Below are positions 1-9,282 of a stretch of 64,000 nucleotides of DNA, piece by piece. Under the pieces are notes generated by a model. It saw only the letters and a list, made by a program, of their open reading frames with translations. It was not told where the DNA came from and did not search any database. Numbering within the stretch: the stretch's first letter is position 1; the number at the start of each line of letters is the position of its first letter. This stretch comes from Bacteriovoracaceae bacterium (lineage in GTDB: Bacteria; Bdellovibrionota; Bacteriovoracia; Bacteriovoracales; Bacteriovoracaceae), in assembly GCA_021737405.1 (NCBI GenBank), contig JAIPEG010000003.1:222778-286777 (forward strand), read 5' to 3'. The translations under genes were made by a program, and so were the position numbers.

Positions 1-1
1 T

Positions 2-1729
2 TTAAAGATTGATGATCTTTTTAATCTTCAGCACAACGACCTTCTTCACCATCTTAATCAGGCTCTTAAGGCCCATCATCTTTTTAAGAAGGACATTGAC
101 TATGTAATCAAAGAAGAAAAAGTTATCATTGTTGATGAGTTTACTGGCCGACTCAAAGACGGATCTCGTTGGAGTGATGGACTCCATCAAGCAGTAGAAG
201 CAAAAGAAAATGTTCCTATCAAATCAGAAAACCAAACTTTAGCTTCTGTTACTTTTCAAAATTATTTCCGTCTCTACGACAAGCTTGCCGGAATGACTGG
301 TACTGCTGAAACTGAAGCAGAAGAATTTAGAAAGATTTATAAACTCGATGTTCTCGTCGTTCCCACAAATGTACCAATTGCTAGAATTGATGAGCCCGAT
401 GTTATCTATAAATCTAAAGAAGCAAAAACCAAGGCCGTCATAAAACTCGTGAGAGAGCTCAATGCAAAAGGACAGCCGATTCTTATTGGAACGAACTCAA
501 TTGATAGCTCCGAGCACTTTCATAAGTCCCTTACCCAAGCGGGAATAAAGCACGAAATGCTAAACGCTAAAAATCACGAAAGAGAAGCACAAATCATTGT
601 AAAAGCTGGTGAGATTGGCTCGGTTACGATTGCTACAAACATGGCAGGTCGAGGGACCGATATTAAAATCAATGATGAAGTGAAAGCTTTAGGTGGCCTT
701 TATATTGTCGGAACTGAAAGAAATGAAGCCCGTCGTATTGATAATCAACTTCGAGGCCGTTCTGGTCGACAAGGTGACCCAGGACATTCTAAGTTCTTCC
801 TAAGCCTTGAAGACGATTTAATGAGAATCTTTGGTTCAGACCGTATTAAAGGCATGATGAATACTTTGGGTATGGAAGAAGACGAGCCCATTGAACACAA
901 AATGATTTCAAATGCCATTGCCAAGTCTCAAAAGAAAGTTGAGGCCCATAACTTTGAAATAAGAAAACACCTTCTTCAATATGATGATGTCATGGGTGAG
1001 CAAAGAAGCGTTATCTATCGCCTTAGGCGCGATATATTGGCGGATCTTGCCAATGAGGAGCTCCTTCAAAACTTTATAGAAGATGTTAGTGAGTCCCTCA
1101 TTGATGTTTACCGACCTGACAAAAAAGTTCCACTTGATTCTTGGAGCTGGGAAGATATGCAAACGGGCTTTCAAAATACCTTCCATACAGAGTTAAAAGT
1201 TACCCATGATGGCTGTATCAAAGAGGGCGATGGTGAGCCAGAAGTCTACTTTGCCAAAAAGGCAAAAGAGATTTTAGAAAAAAAATTTAGTCAGTATGAT
1301 CCTGAGCAAGTTAAGCTTGCTCTAAGAGAAGTCCTACTCTCTACCTTTGACCAGCACTGGAAAGATCATCTTCAATCGATGGATCACATAAAAGAGGGCA
1401 TCAACCTTAGGGCCTACGCTCAGAAGGACCCCCTTACAGAGTATAAGAGAGAGGCCTTTAATCTCTTTGAGGATATGCGAGGTGCTGTAAAGAAAGCTGT
1501 AGTGAACGCCATTTTTAGCGTCAAGCTCTACACTCAAGAAGAGATTGAACAGCTACAAAAGCGTCACCAAGAAGAACTTGAAAGACAACTTGCCGCCCAT
1601 AAAGCTGCTCAAGAAATGGCAGAAGAAGCGAGAAGCCAACCAATCCAAAGGTCGACTAATAAGGTCGGAAGAAATGATGCTTGCCCTTGTGGCAGCGGAA
1701 AAAAATTCAAACACTGTCACGGGGCATAA
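2..1729 (+). CDS. secA: Preprotein translocase ATPase SecA, 5'-truncated by the window edge
   Basis: SecA is the cytoplasmic ATPase that drives unfolded preproteins through SecYEG. The reading frame is open from base 2 with no start, so only the C-terminal 575 residues are present. Visible motifs are VDEFTGR, the GMTGTA segment, [10 protein letters not shown] and [13 protein letters not shown] of the second nucleotide-binding domain, then the helical scaffold and wing region. A C-terminal SEC-C zinc motif ([13 protein letters not shown]) follows, which in SecA binds SecB and phospholipid. The gene ends 42 bases before the next start with no convincing terminator. The identification is secure. 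Confidence 0.97.
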   Translation, partial: LKIDDLFNLQHNDLLHHLNQALKAHHLFKKDIDYVIKEEKVIIVDEFTGRLKDGSRWSDGLHQAVEAKENVPIKSENQTLASVTFQNYFRLYDKLAGMTGTAETEAEEFRKIYKLDVLVVPTNVPIARIDEPDVIYKSKEAKTKAVIKLVRELNAKGQPILIGTNSIDSSEHFHKSLTQAGIKHEMLNAKNHEREAQIIVKAGEIGSVTIATNMAGRGTDIKINDEVKALGGLYIVGTERNEARRIDNQLRGRSGRQGDPGHSKFFLSLEDDLMRIFGSDRIKGMMNTLGMEEDEPIEHKMISNAIAKSQKKVEAHNFEIRKHLLQYDDVMGEQRSVIYRLRRDILADLANEELLQNFIEDVSESLIDVYRPDKKVPLDSWSWEDMQTGFQNTFHTELKVTHDGCIKEGDGEPEVYFAKKAKEILEKKFSQYDPEQVKLALREVLLSTFDQHWKDHLQSMDHIKEGINLRAYAQKDPLTEYKREAFNLFEDMRGAVKKAVVNAIFSVKLYTQEEIEQLQKRHQEELERQLAAHKAAQEMAEEARSQPIQRSTNKVGRNDACPCGSGKKFKHCHGA

Positions 1730-1771
1730 GCTTGCCCCAAGTGGGCACTAAGGTGTTATACTTAAAAGGGT

Positions 1772-3322
1772 ATGAGCACAGAAAATGATGACCAAAATGA
1801 CGGTGAATGGGATGACCCCTCTGATCTTACGAGACTAGAGGACTTGTCTGAATTTCTCCACCAAGATGACCCCGATGTTGAGGCACGCCTAAAGGCCGCA
1901 GACGACGATATTGTTGATACCCCACCAAATCTTCCTGGTGAAGACCTCTTAGGTCTTGATGACTTAGATGGTGATCCTGACAATCTTGTTGAAGGGTCCG
2001 ATAATGATTTCTCCAGTGAAGATGTCACTAACCCTGATATGAACTTTACTGGTGAGCTTGAATCAACTCCACTAGAAAATGAAGATGAAACAGAACCTGA
2101 TTCCTATGAATTTAACAGTGAAGATTCCGAGGACGACCAATTCGTAAGTACAGAGGAAGAGACGAGCTTTGGATCAAGTGATGACCTCTTCAATGCAACA
2201 AATGATGACCAAGAAGATAATGATCCTCTCGACACACAGTCTTTCGATGAAGATGAAGAAGACTCTTCAGCAAGTTTTTTAGAAGAAGAAACTGAAGAAG
2301 ATTACACGGGAGAGAGTTTCTCAATAGAAGAAGATAGTAATGAACTTGGACAAAACTTTACTGAGGAAAATGAAGAAGAAGAACTCACTGATTCCTACAG
2401 TAACTCTCCTCAGGACTTTGCCCTCCCCGACCCAAAAGAGTTAGAGGACCCTCCTTTTATAACAGCAGCGACTCAACCAGAGAGTTCTACTAATTACGCT
2501 CCTCGCGAAAATTTTCAAGACTTACGCGATTTTGGAAATGCCATCACTTATGGAGTTGTGACCACAGGAGGAAATCCTCCTTATAGTTTGATTTTACGCC
2601 AAATTAAATTTGAAGAAGACGCGGAAGATATAAAAATTGTTTTACGAGAGCATGGCCTATTAAGTGACGATAATGAAGAGACGATTGATCAGGGTCTGGA
2701 TCAAGGAAGTTTATTAATTTCTCAAATTAGTGAATACTCCGCGATTTATTTGGCGCATAAACTCAGGCGTTTTGATGTTGAGATGAGAATTGGTCTAAGT
2801 GACCAACTCCACCCTTCAAAATCCTATTCTCGAGAAGGAAGAGGTCTCGTTAGTAAATTTAATCTTCATCAAAATAAATCGGAGTCTCTTACAACCATCA
2901 ACTCAGAAGTCGACATTGAAGACATAAAGATCACGACCACTCCTACTGTTGATGGGTATAACATTCATCGCTATATTGAGGTGATCACAAGTCACTCCAT
3001 CGTAGAAGAAGATGAACTTAAAAGACTTCATGACCTCAATCAAAACAGTGAACCTACTGACGATGAGGGTGACCTTCGAGACATAATGGAACAATTCCCA
3101 AAAGAAGAATCAGCCTTTGATCAGTATGATTTGGGAATCAACGAAGTTTATAAAGAGTTAGTTGTCGAGCTTCGAAATGAAGCCTTTAAGCTTGAGGCCA
3201 ATGCGGTGGTTGGAGTCAATTTTACGATTACCCCTCTAATGTTTCGAACAGGAAATACGTCTTCTACTCAATATAAAATCACCTGCTCTGGTAACGCCGT
3301 TTGGGTAGTGGATCAACAATAA
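1772..3322 (+). CDS. Acidic protein with C-terminal YbjQ/UPF0145-like domain
   Basis: Residues 1-230 are extremely rich in Asp, Glu and Ser and look disordered. The rest is folded. The last ~130 residues match the YbjQ pattern: TTTPTVDGYNIHRYIEVITS, then an R-N-E-A-F helix, then EANAVVGVNF and a closing beta segment. YbjQ proteins form ring-like pentamers and have been called heavy-metal-binding, but their role is not established. Residues ~250-360 form another domain I do not recognise. There is no signal peptide, so it is probably cytoplasmic. It lies directly after secA and 3 bases before the glpD-like start, so cotranscription is likely. The start follows AAAAGGG. Confidence 0.75.
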   Translation: MSTENDDQNDGEWDDPSDLTRLEDLSEFLHQDDPDVEARLKAADDDIVDTPPNLPGEDLLGLDDLDGDPDNLVEGSDNDFSSEDVTNPDMNFTGELESTPLENEDETEPDSYEFNSEDSEDDQFVSTEEETSFGSSDDLFNATNDDQEDNDPLDTQSFDEDEEDSSASFLEEETEEDYTGESFSIEEDSNELGQNFTEENEEEELTDSYSNSPQDFALPDPKELEDPPFITAATQPESSTNYAPRENFQDLRDFGNAITYGVVTTGGNPPYSLILRQIKFEEDAEDIKIVLREHGLLSDDNEETIDQGLDQGSLLISQISEYSAIYLAHKLRRFDVEMRIGLSDQLHPSKSYSREGRGLVSKFNLHQNKSESLTTINSEVDIEDIKITTTPTVDGYNIHRYIEVITSHSIVEEDELKRLHDLNQNSEPTDDEGDLRDIMEQFPKEESAFDQYDLGINEVYKELVVELRNEAFKLEANAVVGVNFTITPLMFRTGNTSSTQYKITCSGNAVWVVDQQ

Positions 3323-3325
3323 TTG

Positions 3326-4726
3326 ATGAAGAACTTTTCTGAAAAATCTCAATTAAAGAATCTCCCTCCGCACCTTCCAGTGATGATCATTGGTGGTGGG
3401 ATTGCAGGAGCAGGAGTCTTTAGGGACTTATCCCTTCACAATATTCCCTGTGCACTAATCGACATTAAGGACTTCACTTCACAGACAAGTCAATCAAGTT
3501 CAAAAATGCTCCATGGTGGAATTCGCTATTTAGAAAACCTCGATTTTGCCCTAGTCTGGGAAGCACTTCATGAGAAAAATCTCTGGTTAAAGCTAACCCC
3601 TCACCTTGCCTACCCAGAAAAATTCTATCTCCCCGTTTATAAAAGTAGCCTAAGACCACTTTGGATGGTTCGTATGGGTCTACTCCTATATGATGCACTC
3701 TCAAGTTTTCAAAATCTCCCCCATGAAGTTGCCTCTGTTGAAAAGACACTCGATCGATTTCCAACTTTAAAGAAAGTTGGTTTGACAGGCTCGGGCGTTT
3801 ATTCCGATGCTGTCGTAGATGATGCAAAACTTACCCTTGAGTGCATCTATGATGGAATGGTTAGTAAAAACTCCTATGCCTGTAATCATACTTCTCTGGT
3901 AAATTGCATTAAAAAAGGTAGTGGCTACCTTGTTACTTTAAAAGATGAGTTGACTGGAGAACAAAGAGATATCGCTTGTGATCATCTCATCTTCACAACA
4001 GGACCCTTTACAGATAATTTACTTAAGAGACTTGATCTCTTTCCCTGGATTCCAAAGCTCATGCTGAGTCGTGGCTCTCATTTATGGTTTAAAAATGACA
4101 TGCTAAAAGCGAAGGGCCCTATGGTCCTCACTCCCAAGGATGGTAGAGTCATTTTTGTGATTCCACAAAAAGATAAAACTCTTGTTGGAACCACTGAAGT
4201 GCCCGGGGACGCTAGTTTTGATCAAATGCCCTCTGATGCAGAAGTTAATTATCTCTTAGATAACCTTAAAGACTTTTTTCCTCAATCAGATATCTCTGAA
4301 GATCATATTCTCGGAAAATTTGCAGGTGTTAGACCTTTAGTAAAGGAAGACCCTAATGCCACCCTTGGAAAAGTCGCAAGAGATCACAAAGTCTACCAAC
4401 CTGAAGAAAACATATTTATTCTACTTGGGGGCAAATACACAACATTTAGAATTATGGCCCAAGATGTTGTCAGACCTCTTCTTCATAAAATGAAGATGGC
4501 CTATAGGGATGATCTTACTCTCAGGCCCTTAAGAAGAGAGAGTCATGTCTTACCATGGAAGGATTTCTCTCTAACAAAAGAGCTCATTGAAAAGATTTTA
4601 GTAGATGAATTTCCTAAAACTGAAGAAGATCTCATTTACCGAAGACTTGGCTTTAATAGTGAAAAGGAGTACAACCAGATGAAAAAACAAATTGATAATC
4701 TAAACCTAAACTTACCTTGGTCATGA
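3326..4726 (+). CDS. glpD: FAD-dependent glycerol-3-phosphate dehydrogenase (GlpD-like)
   Basis: This enzyme oxidises sn-glycerol 3-phosphate to dihydroxyacetone phosphate at the membrane, passing electrons to quinone. The N-terminal FAD Rossmann motif is GGGIAGAG (residues 23-30). The family block SSKMLHGGIRYLE follows, then YSDAVVDDAKLT. At 466 residues it is shorter than typical GlpD (about 500), mainly in the C-terminal helical cap. A TTG at 3323 is also in frame, but ATG 3326 is the more ordinary start. The stop overlaps the next gene as ATGA. Another FAD-dependent G3P or amino-acid oxidase is possible but less likely. Confidence 0.88.
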   Translation: MKNFSEKSQLKNLPPHLPVMIIGGGIAGAGVFRDLSLHNIPCALIDIKDFTSQTSQSSSKMLHGGIRYLENLDFALVWEALHEKNLWLKLTPHLAYPEKFYLPVYKSSLRPLWMVRMGLLLYDALSSFQNLPHEVASVEKTLDRFPTLKKVGLTGSGVYSDAVVDDAKLTLECIYDGMVSKNSYACNHTSLVNCIKKGSGYLVTLKDELTGEQRDIACDHLIFTTGPFTDNLLKRLDLFPWIPKLMLSRGSHLWFKNDMLKAKGPMVLTPKDGRVIFVIPQKDKTLVGTTEVPGDASFDQMPSDAEVNYLLDNLKDFFPQSDISEDHILGKFAGVRPLVKEDPNATLGKVARDHKVYQPEENIFILLGGKYTTFRIMAQDVVRPLLHKMKMAYRDDLTLRPLRRESHVLPWKDFSLTKELIEKILVDEFPKTEEDLIYRRLGFNSEKEYNQMKKQIDNLNLNLPWS

Positions 4727-5364
4727 AAACACTAATCATTGTATATCTTTCTCTCCTTTCAACACTCACTTTTTCTCAAGGACAGATATTAAAAGTTATT
4801 GGGGACGTAAAAGTTGCCGGAAAAGTGGTTAAAACGGGAGCCTTTTTTAGAGAGTCCCAAACCTTAACAACGGGATCAAAATCTTTGGCCCTCGTTCGTT
4901 TTTCAACAGGTAGTACCCTAAAGATCAATGAAAACTCTTCCCTACGCCTTCAACAAAGAAACCCCAAAAAGAGTATAACGACATTCAGACTCCTAAAAGG
5001 AAGTTCCTTCTTTAGTAAAGATCCAACGAAAATTGAAAAGATGAATGTGTTGGCCAAAAATGTTTCGATGGGAGTTAGAGGGACCGTATTCTTTGTCGCA
5101 TTCGGACAAAAGGCCGAGGAAGATGTTTACATGTGTGTTCATAAAGGAAAAGTCCTTATCAAAGGTTCTGAACAAAAGAAGGCCACTGTCGTTAAGGCGG
5201 GTAAGGGAGTCGTGGTAGCGAAGGGGAAGAAATCAAGCACACCAATGACTCTTCCTGGGACTGAGTCTCTTAACTGGAACTTTGACCCTAACTCCACTGA
5301 ACTCATCAATAAGGCAAAGATTGATGAGAACTATCAAGATCCGATTCAAAGAGATTATGACTAA
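4723..5364 (+). CDS. Secreted FecR-domain protein
   Basis: A signal peptide (about residues 1-18, ending near FSQG) is followed by a FecR-type beta domain. Its pattern includes GDVKVAGKVVKTGAF, LTTGSKSLALVRFSTGSTLKI and VSMGVRGTVFFVA. Classical FecR is an inner-membrane regulator of an ECF sigma factor. This copy has no N-terminal anti-sigma region, no transmembrane helix beyond the signal and no sigma gene beside it, so it is more likely a stand-alone periplasmic FecR-domain protein. ATG 4723 overlaps the upstream stop in ATGA. A TTG at 4717 is the longer alternative. Confidence 0.8.
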   Translation: MKTLIIVYLSLLSTLTFSQGQILKVIGDVKVAGKVVKTGAFFRESQTLTTGSKSLALVRFSTGSTLKINENSSLRLQQRNPKKSITTFRLLKGSSFFSKDPTKIEKMNVLAKNVSMGVRGTVFFVAFGQKAEEDVYMCVHKGKVLIKGSEQKKATVVKAGKGVVVAKGKKSSTPMTLPGTESLNWNFDPNSTELINKAKIDENYQDPIQRDYD

Positions 5365-6094
5365 AGAACTTCTACTGATCTTTATCACTCTCTCTTCTTT
5401 TGGGGCCAACGCTGCTTTATTTCCAAAAGATCAAAATTCGACAAACTCGTCTCTTAGTCTAAATGCCTTTATCAAACATACGGAGGATTGGACAACAAGT
5501 CTTCAAATTCGTCTTCAAGACAATGAAGACTTAAGTGATCAAAAGTCTATTCAACTTGGTGTTCGCTATAATTTAGCGCCACAATGGAAGACAGGGCTCT
5601 TCATTCGTAAAGACTATGGTCTACGACATAACGAGGATTGGGTCTGGAAGTCTAGAGGTAACTACTCATGGCTTGATACAAAAAAACGAGATGAAGACAG
5701 CATTATTCCCTTTATTCAGTACAAAGTTCGCTTAAGCTCTTTTAAAGGAATGGCCTACAAATTAAGAATTCACTATCGCCACAATACCTTTAATCAACAA
5801 GAAGATATTTTTTTTAGAACAGGTTTCATTAACATCCTTCCCGCCAATTTCATCATGATTAATCAAATCAACATGACAATGCCCACCAATTATTCTCAAC
5901 GATTTATAACCTATTATGGATACTACTTCTCTTTAGCTTGGAGCATGAAACCAAATATTACGATCGGCCCCGAGTTTTCATTTAATCACCAATTTTGGAA
6001 TGAATCGGTTGCCTTTAGAATGAGAGAAAATGATGTTTTTGAGGTTAAAAATCAAAACCTTCGCTCCGGAATTGTCCTTAACTCCTACTTTTAA
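5357..6094 (+). CDS. Probable outer-membrane protein, unknown function
   Basis: The chosen start, ATG 5357, overlaps the FecR gene by 8 bases and gives a clean signal peptide ending near SSFGANA. The longer frame from 5282 would bury that signal. The mature part alternates polar and aromatic residues (YNLAPQWKTGLFIRKDY, YKLRIHYRHNTF, ITYYGYYFSLAWSM) and ends SGIVLNSYF with a terminal Phe, as beta-barrel outer-membrane proteins do. It is translationally linked to the FecR-domain gene, so the two may work together in the envelope. I recognise no specific family. It ends tail to tail with the next minus-strand gene with no spacer. Confidence 0.7.
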   Translation: MTKELLLIFITLSSFGANAALFPKDQNSTNSSLSLNAFIKHTEDWTTSLQIRLQDNEDLSDQKSIQLGVRYNLAPQWKTGLFIRKDYGLRHNEDWVWKSRGNYSWLDTKKRDEDSIIPFIQYKVRLSSFKGMAYKLRIHYRHNTFNQQEDIFFRTGFINILPANFIMINQINMTMPTNYSQRFITYYGYYFSLAWSMKPNITIGPEFSFNHQFWNESVAFRMRENDVFEVKNQNLRSGIVLNSYF

Positions 6095-7210
6095 TTAAAA
6101 ACGATAACTTAAACCAAGAAGTAAACGAGGGCCAGAGACGACCTTTGTGAAACTATCTGTATCATCAAACTGATAGCTCTCACTCCTTCTATAGAAGTCA
6201 ATCATCGCCCGTGCCCCAAAGCCCTGGCGAGTGTAATACTTGATTCCGGTGGCAAGTGATAGAAAACTGGAACTTCCATCAAGTGTATTACTGGTTTGGG
6301 CACTATTATTACTTAAGACATCGATTGTATCTGTTACAGAACCCACTCCAAGAGAGACTCCCGCAAATCCAATTAAGCGATTATACGACAACGCTGGAGC
6401 TATATAGTGAAAGTGCGCCCCCACTCCATACTCAGTTACTGAAGTCGTTGTTTGCTGACCCTGGGCCGAAGTTATTGAATTTGAAGAGCTATGAAAGAGA
6501 GCAAAGAAGCTCACTTTTGAGAGAAAACTATTGGGGTTATTAAAGTATTTTTCAAGCCCTAAACTAAAATCGATATTAGCGTCTTGACCCACAAATGAGC
6601 CAGCGTCCCCTTCATCCACACTAGAAGAGAGTGAATTAAAATGAATCAAACCATAAGCTTCCAGCGTCTTATCAGGGGTCAACCCAGGTCCTTCAACAAC
6701 GGGAAAGCCTGCCATATCAACAGTTCCAAGCGAGTCGAGTTCACGTTTTTCATCATCATTTAGACCGATTCCCCGAACTCTTGCTGGAGCAGTACCACGA
6801 GAATCACCTCTTAATGTCATGACTTCAGTTCCGGCCGTCATTGTGGCATTAGATTCGTCATATAAACTGCGACTAGGATCAGTTGTGGTATTTAAAGGTG
6901 ACGTAATTTTTATGTTTACGACACTATCAGGAATCATTCTACTGTCATTAATAATGCGGTAAATACTCCAAATACTTCTTGTCGGAGAGGCCTTAACAAC
7001 AGAACCTCTTGCGATAACACCAGTGGTGAGAAAAAATTTAGCGTGATCCCCAACAACAATCCCATCTTCAAGCCCTCTATTAAGGAGAACCGTCTTTTTT
7101 GTTCGAGAGACTTTTAAAAATCTGGTTGTGAGTTTCTCATCAAGCTCTAATGCATTCGTCGATTGAAAACAAATAATCAAAACAGAGAGTAGAGAAAAAG
7201 CTAGCTTCAT
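6095..7210 (-). CDS. Outer-membrane protein with FlgT-C-like N-terminal module, paralogue 1
   Basis: A signal peptide (about 20 residues, ending STNA) precedes a module with the pattern KTVLLNRGLEDGIVVGDHAKFF. That resembles the small beta domain seen at the C-terminus of flagellar FlgT-like proteins. A low-complexity linker follows, then a beta-rich C-terminal half that ends LLLGLSYRF, typical of a barrel. The upstream gene at 7223 has the same architecture with different lengths, so these are tandem paralogues in one operon with a 12-base spacer. The start has AAAAGGGAAG in front. No function can be assigned. Confidence 0.75.
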   Translation of the reverse strand: MKLAFSLLSVLIICFQSTNALELDEKLTTRFLKVSRTKKTVLLNRGLEDGIVVGDHAKFFLTTGVIARGSVVKASPTRSIWSIYRIINDSRMIPDSVVNIKITSPLNTTTDPSRSLYDESNATMTAGTEVMTLRGDSRGTAPARVRGIGLNDDEKRELDSLGTVDMAGFPVVEGPGLTPDKTLEAYGLIHFNSLSSSVDEGDAGSFVGQDANIDFSLGLEKYFNNPNSFLSKVSFFALFHSSSNSITSAQGQQTTTSVTEYGVGAHFHYIAPALSYNRLIGFAGVSLGVGSVTDTIDVLSNNSAQTSNTLDGSSSFLSLATGIKYYTRQGFGARAMIDFYRRSESYQFDDTDSFTKVVSGPRLLLGLSYRF

Positions 7211-7222
7211 TATTCTTCCCTT

Positions 7223-8773
7223 TTAAAAATAAACATTAAAACCGACACTAAAGCGAGTCTGATTACTACTAATCACCGGCTCTATGCTATCGACAATAAT
7301 ATCTGTAATGTTATATCTCATGGATTCATATTTAAGTTGAAAATTCACGCCATAACCAATTTTTAAACTGGCATCTTTTTCATCACCCGCTTTAAATCGA
7401 TACTTCATTCCAAAGTGCATTGAAGGAAAAGCTGTTTGCTGAACAGTATAAACGGTTTCAAATTCCGCACTCTCTAGGGTTCCATTTCCTCTTTTAAGGC
7501 CGATGCCAACATAGGGCATATAGCTATGAAGTGAGTAAGGACCTCTTAAAAAGTACCAGTTTAAATATCCCTTTAGGGATCCCTCAGCGATTCTCCCATT
7601 AATACCCTCACCAATAGCGTAGTGAGAAATTCCCCTCTCTAACTCAAACTCGAGAGTAAAATTCTTTAGAAATTGAGACGTTCCAATTAAATGCCACTCA
7701 TAGGAAAACGCCAAAGCATAATCAGTTCCTTGAAAATTTGCATCATCTGGGGTGGTATTAGTTGTGATATTAGAAATATATTTTAACGTAAATTCATGAC
7801 CGGCCTTCTCTCCGAGGGCCCGCTTTTGTCTTTCGTACTCTTCTGCAATTCCCGATTCAATAAGATAAGCGCGAAGCTGCTTATCACTCATGTCCTGTGA
7901 CCAACGAGGACCTTCACGACGAATTCTTGCAACTGCTGTAGGAGAAATTTTTCGACGTTTTTCATCCTCAATGGCCCCTCTTTCTCGAGAATTTAAAGAG
8001 TCCATACTTTCTTTAGCATTAGTTCCAGGGTCTCTCATTTGCGATTTATAGAGAGTCTTGAGTCCATATTTTAAATCATTAAACTTCCCAACAGAGTTTG
8101 TCGTTGTTGAGTCAAACCTATGATCTCTGGCCTTTTTTTCAATCTCCTCAATCAGCGCCTCATCACCACTATCATTAGGAACCATTCTCCCCTTTGCCAC
8201 TTGGTCAAATTCATCATCAAATTCTTCTCCCATATCGATGTAAGGAGTTTTGCGGGTGAGTTCTATATTTTGATTTCTTAGAGTTTTTGTGGATTTAATA
8301 TTGTCACCCTTGAAGAAGTCTTGTTCTTCAAAAATGAGATCTTCAGGAACACCCTTGTCTTCACTTACCTGATAATAATCCTGATCCTCTGCTCGCCCCT
8401 GCACCCTAAGAGTTCTTCTTGTCACAAAGGGACGCCTTGGGTCTTTGGATTGCCTGACAATAACTAAATCCTTATCTTTTTTAATATTTTGAAAATTTTT
8501 AATTTTTCGTAGAAACCAGTAGCTCACTGAGTTCTTAACTTTAATGGCCTCCCCCTCGCCCACATAAACAAACTGGGGATAATCGAGACCATTTTCTAAA
8601 TTCTTTATATAAAGCTTTGCCCGATCTCCATTTCGAAGACCCTCAGCGTATCCTAAATTTAGAAGAACAGATTTTTTGGAAGAGCTAACCTCAAGTACAG
8701 CAACGCCCTCCATAGACTCGGACATACTCGAAAAGCTCAAGATCAACAAATAAGATATAATGAGAGACTTCAT
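7223..8773 (-). CDS. Outer-membrane protein with FlgT-C-like N-terminal module, paralogue 2
   Basis: This is the longer member of the tandem pair. A signal peptide is followed by the module KKSVLLNLGYAEGLRNGDRAKLY. A long charged middle (residues ~130-300, rich in Arg, Asp and Glu) comes next, then a beta-rich C-terminal domain ending RFSVGFNVYF, consistent with a barrel. ATG 8773 was preferred over GTG 8782 because GGTGGGAAG lies just upstream of it. The shared head and barrel but unrelated linkers suggest duplication followed by linker divergence. I see no enzyme motif. Confidence 0.75.
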   Translation of the reverse strand: MKSLIISYLLILSFSSMSESMEGVAVLEVSSSKKSVLLNLGYAEGLRNGDRAKLYIKNLENGLDYPQFVYVGEGEAIKVKNSVSYWFLRKIKNFQNIKKDKDLVIVRQSKDPRRPFVTRRTLRVQGRAEDQDYYQVSEDKGVPEDLIFEEQDFFKGDNIKSTKTLRNQNIELTRKTPYIDMGEEFDDEFDQVAKGRMVPNDSGDEALIEEIEKKARDHRFDSTTTNSVGKFNDLKYGLKTLYKSQMRDPGTNAKESMDSLNSRERGAIEDEKRRKISPTAVARIRREGPRWSQDMSDKQLRAYLIESGIAEEYERQKRALGEKAGHEFTLKYISNITTNTTPDDANFQGTDYALAFSYEWHLIGTSQFLKNFTLEFELERGISHYAIGEGINGRIAEGSLKGYLNWYFLRGPYSLHSYMPYVGIGLKRGNGTLESAEFETVYTVQQTAFPSMHFGMKYRFKAGDEKDASLKIGYGVNFQLKYESMRYNITDIIVDSIEPVISSNQTRFSVGFNVYF

Positions 8774-8943
8774 TCTTCCCACCTAGCCCCTCCATGGTCC
8801 GTGCGGGTTTGCTCATGGCAAAATCTAAAAAAATCAATACATTGAATATCTTAACACACAACAGCTTTGGTCAGGAGTGCAATAAAGATGGGAAAATATT
8901 CCTCTTCAACCCGGTGCGCATCGCACAAATCTTATCTAGACCA

Positions 8944-8972
8944 TTGAATTATGCCAATTATTCACCTATAAA
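8944..8972 (+). promoter_or_regulatory. Sigma70-type promoter for the small gene at 9002
   Basis: TTGAAT (8944-8949) and TATAAA (8967-8972) are separated by exactly 17 bases. The expected transcript start near 8979 leaves a leader of about 23 bases before GTG 9002. That argues against an earlier translation start at 8975. Confidence 0.6.
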
Positions 8973-9001
8973 TAGTGAAAATCATAAGACAAGAGGACAA
9001 C

Positions 9002-9193
9002 GTGGCCAGAAAAAAACATGTTCAAATTTACCGATACAACTGCACGATGACAGATGAAGAATTCAAAACGACGGCAAAAGCCGAAAATCCAGATGATCTC
9101 ATCTCAGTTTCTGCTTATTATGAGATGAATCCTGACAAAGATGACAGGCCAGAACATATTAAACAAGAGCTCGGAATCCTCGACAAAGAATAA
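9002..9193 (+). CDS. Small cytoplasmic protein of unknown function (63 aa)
   Basis: The GTG start has GAGG six bases upstream, and a good promoter sits just before it. The product starts VARKKHVQIYRYNC and is mixed basic and acidic. It contains a TMTDEEFKTT segment and a YYEMNPDKDDRPEHIK segment. There is no signal or membrane helix. Its composition and strong initiation signals suggest a real gene rather than chance. It is followed after 89 bases by trxB on the same strand. I do not recognise a family. Confidence 0.65.
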   Translation: MARKKHVQIYRYNCTMTDEEFKTTAKAENPDDLISVSAYYEMNPDKDDRPEHIKQELGILDKE

Positions 9194-9282
9194 GCACTCA
9201 CCCAATACTTTTTCGTCGAAGAAAAAATGTCTTAACTATTAGTCGAAACCATAATCTTTAAAAATTAAGTAAGGAAAGTACT

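Noticed and set aside
1729..1771. Short hairpin TGCCC/GGGCA after secA as a terminator
   Set aside because: Five base pairs and no U-run. The next gene follows too closely, so read-through is more likely.
8794..9057. An 87-codon plus-strand frame before trxB
   Set aside because: It spans the clear promoter at 8944-8972 and overlaps the better-supported gene at 9002 in another frame. Its composition looks random and it has no good ribosome site.
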